From: a bacterium
GTDB lineage: Bacteria > Babelota > Babeliae > Babelales > CAIQNR01
Length of the DNA: 21,101 bases
Direction: 5' to 3'
Assembly (NCBI GenBank): GCA_947502805.1
Contig: CANNBR010000009.1
Coordinates: 1 to 21,101 of the forward strand
A program made the translations under genes and the position numbers. Positions 15,704-21,101 of the stretch are shown piece by piece. The notes beneath the pieces were generated by a model. It ran no database searches. It saw only the letters and a program-made list of their open reading frames with translations, and had not been told where the DNA came from. Every line of letters starts with the position of its first letter. The stretch's first letter is position 1.

Positions 15704-16228
15704 CTATTTTTTAGTAGTAGTGGATTCTGTTTTAACAGGTTTTGCATCAGCATGTTTTTTTATCAGAGCTGCAAGCTGTTCTTTTGTTTGTGAGCCAGAA
15801 AACTGTTCTAGTAACTTTCCCTTTTTAAAAACTAAGAATGCAGGAATGGTTTCAATAGGCTTTACCCCATAGTCCATTTCAACCTGTTTTAGTAAAGATC
15901 CTGGATCTCCGAAATAGCTTCCTAGTGAAAGATAAGCATGCGTTGCGGTGTCGTGTGAGGCGGTGTTGCTTTCTTCAAAAATAGGGGTCATTAATCCACA
16001 CCATTTGCACCAATCTGATCCAACCAAGACGATGGTTAAATCGCCAGCAAGAGTAGTTTTTAGATTGGAGACAGTAAGTGTAACAGGTCTTGAGATAGGG
16101 TTTATTTTTTTTGTAAGAGCTCGCTTAGAATTTTTTTGCTTTTTAGACGCTGTTTGCAGATTGTTTTCTGACGTACCATCGAGGTAAAAGTTCATCAGTA
16201 GGAGTGATGCAAGAAGCTGACTTTTCAT
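15704..16228 (-). CDS. Exported thioredoxin-like protein
   Basis: This 174-aa protein has an N-terminal hydrophobic segment (MKSQLLASLLLMNFYLDG), so it probably acts in the periplasm or envelope. The thioredoxin-fold domain runs from about 50 to 160. The active site is SDWCKWCGLM (C74-x2-C77), the CKWC type seen in exported thiol-disulfide proteins, and the cis-proline is P129 in ETIPAFLVF. The linker and tail are lysine-rich. AGAGGA lies five bases before the ATG. Only 30 bases separate it from the cytosolic thioredoxin gene on the same strand, so the two are probably co-transcribed. The CKWC motif does not by itself tell an oxidase from a reductase role. Confidence 0.82.
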   Translation of the reverse strand: MKSQLLASLLLMNFYLDGTSENNLQTASKKQKNSKRALTKKINPISRPVTLTVSNLKTTLAGDLTIVLVGSDWCKWCGLMTPIFEESNTASHDTATHAYLSLGSYFGDPGSLLKQVEMDYGVKPIETIPAFLVFKKGKLLEQFSGSQTKEQLAALIKKHADAKPVKTESTTTKK

Positions 16229-16258
16229 AGAATCCTCTTTGTTTGAAGTGAAGGTAAA

Positions 16259-16582
16259 TTAAAGACCTATAAAATCTTCAATTTTTGCTCGTAAGTCATC
16301 TTTGCTCATGTAGCCTGTTTCTTTGTGTTTGATTTCATTATTTTTAATAAATACAAACGTAGGAACAGAAGTGACTCCATATTGAATAGAAAGTTCACGC
16401 GCTTCATCAACATTGAGCTTTACAAACTTACAGCTATCGCCGAGTTCTTTTTCAAGTTGTTCAAAAATGGGATTCATTTGCTGGCATGGTCCACACCAGG
16501 TTGCATAGACGTCAACAATAACCGGAAGCTTTGAGTTGTTTATTTCTTCAGAAGCATTTTCTTTAGTGATCATAATAGCCAT
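16259..16582 (-). CDS. trxA: Thioredoxin
   Basis: This is a 107-aa protein with the standard thioredoxin length and all landmarks: buried D24 in VIVDVYATWCGPC, active site W29-C30-G31-P32-C33, and cis-proline P74 in TSVPTFVFI. It reduces protein disulfides in the cytosol using thioredoxin reductase, which is not in this window. The frame continues upstream to 16627. The start at 16582 is chosen because it gives the family length, although the upstream site (GAAAG, 11 bases before) is weak. Confidence 0.95.
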   Translation of the reverse strand: MAIMITKENASEEINNSKLPVIVDVYATWCGPCQQMNPIFEQLEKELGDSCKFVKLNVDEARELSIQYGVTSVPTFVFIKNNEIKHKETGYMSKDDLRAKIEDFIGL

Positions 16583-16663
16583 ATAAGTATCTTTCTTTTC
16601 TAATTTTTTTACAGTTTCCTGACACATTTAAGATAGCGAATACCTGAAAAAAGGAAAGCTGAT

Positions 16664-17287
16664 TTAACTGTTTCTTTTTATACTAAAAGCGTTTTTGACA
16701 TAAGAAAAAAGACGTTTTGCTTTTGATGGGCTTGCTTGAGCAGTTTGTACTGGCTTAGTTGGTTTTTTCTGTAGAGTAATAGGGTCGACTTCTTGTTGCT
16801 TGTAACCATCAATGGTGATTTCGACAATTGAGCGAAGTTTAATTTCTTTTTCAATAGGATAAGTACTATTTATTTCGTCAGAAAAAAGTTTTTTATCAGC
16901 TTCGATAATATAGATATTTTTACTTTTTTCAGTGTCTTTTGAGGTAACTTCTATAACTATATATTCGCGATTTCCAATTTTTTTAGGAGTTTGTGTAGGA
17001 GAAATAGTTATTTTTGAAATTTCAGAAAGGTCTAGGCGGGTAATATTGTCAGAAGGGTCATAGGAGGTTGTTGAATCAATAGGCGGTTGTTGATAGGTGG
17101 GGATTGCTTTATAAAGTCTATCTATTGTAATGTTTTGTGCTTTAAATGTTTCTCGAAGGTCAGTTATGCTTCCATAAAAATTAATGGTTGGTTTAGCCAC
17201 TCCGCTGTCACTTTTATCTTGAGAGCTGAATTGGCAGAGAAGAATAAAGGCAACTACGGCAAGGGAAAGGCGAGCGTATGGTTTCAT
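16664..17287 (-). CDS. Exported protein of unknown function
   Basis: This 207-aa protein has an N-terminal signal or anchor (MKPYARLSLAVVAFILLCQFSSQ). The cysteine context LLC is not a good lipobox, so lipidation is doubtful. The middle (about 35-165) looks like beta strands alternating with charged loops (REYIVIEVTSKD, KNIYIIEADKKLF, RSIVEITIDGY). The C-terminal 40 residues are basic and proline-rich. AAGGAG lies eight bases before the ATG. It is the first gene of a probable minus-strand unit leading to the two thioredoxin genes, which may mean it is a redox or envelope partner. No family is recognised. Confidence 0.65.
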   Translation of the reverse strand: MKPYARLSLAVVAFILLCQFSSQDKSDSGVAKPTINFYGSITDLRETFKAQNITIDRLYKAIPTYQQPPIDSTTSYDPSDNITRLDLSEISKITISPTQTPKKIGNREYIVIEVTSKDTEKSKNIYIIEADKKLFSDEINSTYPIEKEIKLRSIVEITIDGYKQQEVDPITLQKKPTKPVQTAQASPSKAKRLFSYVKNAFSIKRNS

Positions 17288-17386
17288 GAAAGGGCTCCTT
17301 ATAGGGTATAAAGCTGTATCGGCATACTGAACAATGTGAGGTTTTAGTTTTACTACATCTTAATTTGGGTGCGCAAGTATCTGTAT

Positions 17387-17459
17387 AAGCTTAAGAGGTT
17401 CATTAACTCTAAAGTGAGGAATTAAGCTTAAAGAGTTGTTTTTAAGCTTAGATAAGCTT
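17387..17459. repeat. Cluster of four AAGCTT palindromes upstream of the BI-1 gene
   Basis: AAGCTT occurs at 17387-17392, 17424-17429, 17444-17449 and 17454-17459. The second and third form a longer inverted repeat (TAAGCTTAAA ... TTTAAGCTTA). The last three starts are 20 and 10 bases apart, close to whole helical turns. This suggests operator-like binding sites, but no regulator is known. Confidence 0.5.
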
Positions 17460-17469
17460 CTGGTGCTAT

Positions 17470-17497
17470 TTGCGGATAATCTAAAACTAGGTACACT
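17470..17497 (+). promoter_or_regulatory. Probable promoter of the BI-1 family gene
   Basis: TTGCGG (17470-17475) and TACACT (17492-17497) are separated by 16 bases, the same layout as the groES promoter in this window. It lies directly downstream of the AAGCTT cluster. Confidence 0.45.
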
Positions 17498-17545
17498 AAA
17501 GGAATAAAGAAGTTATAAATAGATCTCTAAAGAAAGGTTCTACGT

Positions 17546-18238
17546 ATGTTCGAACAAAATTCTTATACCATGCCAGGTACAGCTCGTGAGTTCATGTACA
17601 AAGTCTATGGCTGGATGTCAGTTGCATTAGCAATGACTGCTGCAATTGCTTATTATGTGGGTACAACTCCGGCGATTTATACACAGCTTTTTAATTCCAT
17701 GCCATTACTAATAGGTATTGTTATTGCTCAAGTAGCATTAGTAGTTTTCCTTAGTTGGAAAATTATGAGCCTTTCGCATACTGAAGCAGTTATTGCTTTT
17801 ATGGCTTATGCAATGCTGGTTGGTGTTACTACTTCCTCAGTTCTTTTGATCTACACCATGGCTTCTATTTACCTCGCGTTTATCATAACGGCAGGAATGT
17901 TTGGCGCAATGGCTTTGTATGGCTATTACACCGAAGCCGATTTAAGCAGCATGGGTAGCTTCCTAGTAATGGGCCTTTTTGGGGTTATGCTTGCGATGCT
18001 CGTGAATATGTGGTTTAAAAATCCTCTTGCAGATTATTACATTAGTTTGGCTGCAGTCGGTATTTTCACATTACTGACCGCTTACGATGTTCAAAAAATT
18101 AAACGCATTGGCGAATCATTGATGGTCGATGCTGAAACAAAAAAGAAATTAGCAATTTTAGGTGCATTAACGCTGTACCTCGATTTCATTAATCTTTTCC
18201 TGCACCTTTTAAGGATTATGGGCAAAAAACGGGATTAG
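17546..18238 (+). CDS. Bax inhibitor-1 / YccA family membrane protein
   Basis: This 230-aa protein has about seven hydrophobic segments. The N-terminal FMYKVYGWMSVALAMTAAIAYYV is the usual BI-1 first helix. The family signature is seen in the later helices (GIFTLLTAYDVQKIKRIGE and LGALTLYLDFINLFLHLLRI), with the conserved acidic residues of TAYD and LYLDFINLF. BI-1/YccA proteins form pH-sensitive calcium leak channels. In E. coli, YccA modulates FtsH and YbhL belongs to the same family. AAAGG before the ATG is a good site. It is a single-gene unit with its own promoter and terminator. Eukaryotic BI-1 suppresses cell death, but a host-directed role here is only speculation, because the family is common in bacteria. 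Confidence 0.93.
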   Translation: MFEQNSYTMPGTAREFMYKVYGWMSVALAMTAAIAYYVGTTPAIYTQLFNSMPLLIGIVIAQVALVVFLSWKIMSLSHTEAVIAFMAYAMLVGVTTSSVLLIYTMASIYLAFIITAGMFGAMALYGYYTEADLSSMGSFLVMGLFGVMLAMLVNMWFKNPLADYYISLAAVGIFTLLTAYDVQKIKRIGESLMVDAETKKKLAILGALTLYLDFINLFLHLLRIMGKKRD

Positions 18239-18257
18239 TGAAGTTTTTTAAAGCAAG

Positions 18258-18293
18258 AAAAGGCGGTCTCGTTTTTACGATGACCGCTTTTTA
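18258..18293 (+). terminator. Rho-independent terminator after the BI-1 gene
   Basis: GCGGTC (18263-18268) pairs with GACCGC (18282-18287), with inner TCGT/ACGA pairing, and is followed by TTTTTATTTT. Confidence 0.88.
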
Positions 18294-18340
18294 TTTTCAA
18301 GTATGGCAAGCCAGCGTTTTGTTGGGTTTTGAAATAACTT

Positions 18341-18586
18341 CCACTCGTCGTCCTCAGCGATACGGTAGTCGCAGCAGTGCATAGCACTGGCTAGACGCAG
18401 TGAGCGTAAGGATCCAGGATAATTGTGAAAAAATCATTTTGGAATGGTGCCTATTTGGATAATTGTTTCTTTAATAAATTATGATGACTTTGGTGTAGCT
18501 TATTTCTGGATCCTTACGCTCGCTTCGTCTGGTTGGTGTATGAGATACACCGCTGCGACTTTCGCCTCGCTGAGGACGACGAGTGG
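18341..18586. repeat. Large palindromic intergenic element with about 80-bp imperfect inverted arms
   Basis: The left arm 18341-18418 (CCACTCGTCGTCCTCAGCGA ... AGCGTAAGGATCCAG) is matched in reverse complement by the right arm 18506-18586. Blocks such as CGTCGTCCTCAGCGA, GTCGCAGC, AGACG and GAGCGTAAGGATCCAG are shared and the middle differs. Each arm has its own small hairpin (AGTGC/GCACT at 18376-18387; GGTGTA/TACACC at 18534-18551). The 87-base centre is AT-rich, without a gene. A third, single arm occurs at 20574-20652. The arm resembles the TCATCCTGAGC...GAAGGATC repeats found in many bacteria. The element fills most of the BI-1 to ABC-F gap. Frames crossing it are not genes. Confidence 0.8.
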
Positions 18587-18694
18587 GAGCTTGATAAGGG
18601 AAAAAAGCAAGTTAAAAATTAATCTGTGAATAACTGTGGAAAATGGGTTTAGGTTTAGGGTAAAAATAAAAATCGAATAGGAAAAAGTGTTTGC

Positions 18695-20566
18695 ATGATA
18701 CAGATAAAAGATATTTGTCTCGATTTTGGTTCTCAAAAAGTTTTTGATCATCTTTCGATGAATGTTAACCAAGATCAACGTATTGGTCTTGTTGGTCGTA
18801 ATGGTATGGGTAAATCAACATTGTTAAAAGCAATTGATAAGATCCAAATACTTGATAAAGGCACCATTAACATCACCAATAAAATGAACGTGGCCTATAT
18901 GCCTCAAGAAATGGTACTTGCGAGTACTAAGACTATTCTTGAAGAAGCATTGAGTTCCTATAAAGACGTTGGTGTATTACGTGAACGTTCATTAGTTCTA
19001 GAAGCACTGATTACAGCAAATGATAGTTCTGTTCTTGAAGAATACTCAGAAGTAAGTGGCCGCCTTGCTGAACTTAATGTTGAGTATGCGATTGCTGAAA
19101 CCAAAAAAATGCTTTTGGGTCTTGGGTTTAAGATTGCTCAACTTGATGATCCTGTCAGTACCTTGAGTGTTGGTTGGCAGATGCGCGTAGTTCTTGCAAA
19201 ATTGTTATTGCAAAAAGCTGACTTTTATCTTTTTGATGAACCTACTAACCATTTGGATCTTGTTGCTAAAGATTGGTTTCTAGGATTCTTAAAAGAAACT
19301 GATTTTGGGTTCATGCTCGTATGCCATGATAAGTATTTCCTTGATGAAATGTGTAATGTGATCCTTGAGCTTGATCGTGGTAATGGAACCATCTACTACG
19401 GTAATTACACTGATTACGAAGAAGAAAAAGAATCCCGCTTACAAGTGCTTACGCAACAGGCTAATTTACAACAAAAAGATATTGATCGTAAAAAGAAGCT
19501 GATTGAACAATTCAAGGCAAAAGCAAGTAAAGCCAAGATGGCACAAAGCATGCAGAAGATGTTGGATAAAGAAGAAAGAATTGTTCTACCTCCAGATGCG
19601 CGTACGGTGCGTTTTACTTTTCCTCCAACAGTCAGACCTGGGCGTATTGTTCTTGAAGTGCAAGACATTGGTTTTAGCTTTGATAATAAACAGATTTTTG
19701 ATCACGTTAGCTTTCAAATTGAACGTGGCGATAAAATCGCCTTGGTTGCACCAAACGGTATGGGTAAAACAACTTTGTTTAACGTCCTGTGCGGTAAATA
19801 TAAACCACAGCATGGTAAAATAGAGTTTGGTTACAACGTAAAACATACTATTTTTGAACAAGATCAAAATCGTGTACTCAACCCAAATAAGACTGTTTCT
19901 GAAGAAGTTCTTGATAACTGTAGTAAGTCAGAACAGGAAGTACGCTCATTCTTAGGTGCCTTTTTATTCGGTAAAGACGAAATTAAAAAGAAGACTAAGG
20001 TGTTGAGTGGTGGTGAAAAAAATCGACTCAGCATGGTTAAAGTCATGTTGCAAGATGCAAACTTTTTACTCCTTGATGAACCTACTAACCATTTGGATAT
20101 TTCTTCAAAAGAGATTTTGCTAAAAGCTTTACAGCAGTTTGATGGAACTATTCTTTTCGTATCGCATGACCATGACTTTATTAACAAACTTTCTAATCGT
20201 GTTATCGAACTTACCCCTACTGGTGTGCATAGCTATCACGGTAACTATGACCTCTTCTTACAGCAAAAAAGAGATGCCGAACGCTTGTTAAAAAAAGCTG
20301 GATCTCCTGATGGCGCTGACAGTAGTGATAAGAGTGGTTCTGATAAAGAAGACCGTAAAGCGAATAATGCTGCTAAAAAAGACCAACAACGCCTTGAAGG
20401 CAAAATTGCTCGCCTTGAAGCTGAAATTGGACGTCTTCAAAACTCATTTGCTGATATCGATTATGGAACTCCTGAGTTCGATGAAACTGATAAAGCACTT
20501 GATGCTGCACAAGCAGAGCTAGCAGCTGTTCAGAAAGAATGGGAAAAAATAGCTGCCAAAAACTAG
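18695..20566 (+). CDS. ABC-F family ATPase (Uup/EttA-like, ribosome-associated)
   Basis: This 623-aa soluble protein has two ABC domains and no membrane segment, as in ABC-F proteins that act on ribosomes. Domain 1 has Walker A GRNGMGKST (34-42), a signature reading LSVGW (157-161) and Walker B LFDEPTNHLD (179-188). An interdomain linker (about 240-300) is charged and helical, in the place that reaches the ribosomal P-site tRNA in EttA. Domain 2 has Walker A APNGMGKTT (352-360), signature LSGGEKNR (437-444) and Walker B LLDEPTNHLD (459-468). A C-terminal extension (530-623) is a Lys/Asp-rich linker plus coiled coil, like the DNA- or rRNA-binding tail of Uup. The first signature has Val for Gly. 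The ribosome-binding site (AGGA about 13 bases upstream) is distant. The subfamily cannot be fixed from sequence by eye. Confidence 0.93.
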   Translation: MIQIKDICLDFGSQKVFDHLSMNVNQDQRIGLVGRNGMGKSTLLKAIDKIQILDKGTINITNKMNVAYMPQEMVLASTKTILEEALSSYKDVGVLRERSLVLEALITANDSSVLEEYSEVSGRLAELNVEYAIAETKKMLLGLGFKIAQLDDPVSTLSVGWQMRVVLAKLLLQKADFYLFDEPTNHLDLVAKDWFLGFLKETDFGFMLVCHDKYFLDEMCNVILELDRGNGTIYYGNYTDYEEEKESRLQVLTQQANLQQKDIDRKKKLIEQFKAKASKAKMAQSMQKMLDKEERIVLPPDARTVRFTFPPTVRPGRIVLEVQDIGFSFDNKQIFDHVSFQIERGDKIALVAPNGMGKTTLFNVLCGKYKPQHGKIEFGYNVKHTIFEQDQNRVLNPNKTVSEEVLDNCSKSEQEVRSFLGAFLFGKDEIKKKTKVLSGGEKNRLSMVKVMLQDANFLLLDEPTNHLDISSKEILLKALQQFDGTILFVSHDHDFINKLSNRVIELTPTGVHSYHGNYDLFLQQKRDAERLLKKAGSPDGADSSDKSGSDKEDRKANNAAKKDQQRLEGKIARLEAEIGRLQNSFADIDYGTPEFDETDKALDAAQAELAAVQKEWEKIAAKN

Positions 20567-20573
20567 GATTGGC

Positions 20574-20652
20574 TTCCTCTTCGTCGTCCTCAGCAATACG
20601 AGATTGTCTCGTACGAATGCGCGGACAAGCGAGTGAGAGTAAGGATCCAGGG
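20574..20652. repeat. Single copy of the intergenic palindromic repeat arm
   Basis: The block begins CTCTTCGTCGTCCTCAGCAA and ends GAGTAAGGATCCAG. It shares the outer ends of the arm at 18341-18418 in the same orientation, while its inner part differs and makes its own hairpin (ACGAGA/TCTCGT). It begins eight bases after the ABC-F stop. Confidence 0.75.
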
Positions 20653-20691
20653 TGCAATAAGAAAAAGTCCTAGTTTAAGTTAAAAAAATAA

Positions 20692-20745
20692 CCGCATATT
20701 CTCTGTTTTCTCCTAAGGATTACAGTGCGTATGCGGATTTTTTTT
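20692..20745 (+). terminator. Possible terminator of the ABC-F gene
   Basis: CCGCATA (20692-20698) pairs with TATGCGG (20730-20736), followed by ATTTTTTTT. The loop is long (31 bases), so efficiency is doubtful, but it is the only terminator-like structure after the ABC-F stop. Confidence 0.5.
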
Positions 20746-20903
20746 AGGACACAGAGAGAGGCGGATTTTTTAGAATTTGTCTGGAGCGCCGCTGACTTTT
20801 TAAAACTATAGCTAACTGCTCTAAACTAAGAACATTAATAGCAATGAAATAAGCTAATGTATGGTGCATAAGTTAATGTAGGCCGCTATAAGTTATCCAA
20901 TAT

Positions 20904-20949
20904 CCCGTCTTACCCAACGATGACTATTCCTATCGTTGGGGAAGACGGG
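20904..20949. repeat. Strong 17-bp hairpin with a single mismatch
   Basis: CCCGTCTT-A-CCCAACGAT pairs with ATCGTTGGG-G-AAGACGGG around a 10-base loop. The stem is GC-richer than the surroundings. What follows (AAGGGCTTTTA) is a weak T-run, so it may be a terminator, a palindromic element or a structured RNA. Confidence 0.6.
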
Positions 20950-20999
20950 AAGGGCTTTTAATAAATTATAAGCTTAATTCTTTTTTAAAAGCACCCCCT

Positions 21000-21028
21000 T
21001 TGACAGTATTAATTTATAATAGTAATAT
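21000..21028 (+). promoter_or_regulatory. Probable sigma-70 promoter for the gene at the window end
   Basis: A perfect TTGACA (21000-21005) is followed, after 17 bases, by TAATAT (21023-21028). It lies 70 bases before the start codon at 21099. Confidence 0.55.
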
Positions 21029-21098
21029 TGTAATAAGTTGTAAAAAATCCATCAAGCTTATAAATGCTTGGATAATTAATTAAAAAAGGAGCGCTATT

Positions 21099-21101
21099 AT
21101 G
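21099..21101 (+). CDS. Start codon of a gene truncated by the window end
   Basis: ATG at the last three bases is preceded at seven bases by AAGGAG (21086-21091) and, further up, by a good promoter. Only the start codon is present, so nothing can be said about the product. Confidence 0.7.

Larger units (their letters stand above)
20567..21098. other. Non-coding interval after the ABC-F gene
   Basis: This is about 530 bases without a credible gene. It holds a single copy of the palindromic repeat arm (20574-20652), a long-loop hairpin with a T-run (20692-20745), a near-duplicate 13-mer (ATAAGCTAATGTA at 20849 and ATAAGTTAATGTA at 20868), a strong hairpin (20904-20949), AAGCTT sites at 20970 and 21054, and a promoter at 21000. 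No tRNA is seen. Confidence 0.7.

Noticed and set aside
18341..18586. CRISPR-like array
   Set aside because: The arms are inverted rather than directly repeated, and there are no regular spacers or cas genes.
18444..18778. Frames on both strands across the BI-1 to ABC-F gap
   Set aside because: They run through the palindromic repeat element and have no ribosome-binding site or recognisable protein.

Overview
The window is AT-rich bacterial DNA with dense short operons and good Shine-Dalgarno sites. It appears to come from an intracellular or host-associated lineage. The gene mix best fits Candidatus Dependentiae (TM6): many small secreted proteins of unknown family, a secreted HAD-like protein, a eukaryotic-type RING-H2 finger protein, a secreted helical-repeat protein and a divergent PheT. 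No 16S rRNA or other marker is present, so this assignment is inference. Another protist-associated lineage, such as a Chlamydiae relative, is not excluded.

Region 1-842 is a scar of mobile DNA. It holds the C-terminal end of a probable rve/DDE transposase (1-132), an alanine-rich weak ORF, and an N-terminal remnant of an IS4/IS701-like transposase behind a hairpin. Region 889-2453 has a secreted HAD-like protein and a VOC (glyoxalase-fold) protein with a cysteine-rich tail. Region 2492-4673 is a complete groES-groEL operon with its own promoter and a strong terminator. Region 4797-7446 (minus strand) carries two exported proteins with near-identical ribosome-binding sites: a 647-aa protein with three 64-65-aa repeats, and a RING-H2 protein.

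Region 7447-8058 is non-coding and holds a 224-bp element bounded by perfect 27-bp inverted repeats. Region 8059-11680 is a tightly coupled pheT-lspA-comF operon with 4-base overlaps. It is followed by a SurA/PrsA-like lipoprotein (11794), which should be a substrate of the neighbouring LspA, and by a second membrane-anchored SurA-like protein (12897). Region 14027-15622 has three small secreted proteins; two are tandem paralogues about 71% identical over 86 aa, one of which has a roughly 130-aa acidic/coiled-coil insert. Region 15704-17287 (minus strand) encodes an exported thioredoxin-like protein, a cytosolic thioredoxin and an unknown exported protein.

Region 17288-20566 holds a Bax-inhibitor-1 family membrane protein preceded by a cluster of AAGCTT palindromes, a palindromic intergenic repeat element, and an ABC-F ATPase. 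Region 20567-21101 has a third copy of that repeat, two hairpins, a good promoter, and the start codon of a gene that runs off the window. The overall theme is protein folding, export and redox control combined with candidate host-interaction proteins. I see no CRISPR array, tRNA or rRNA.
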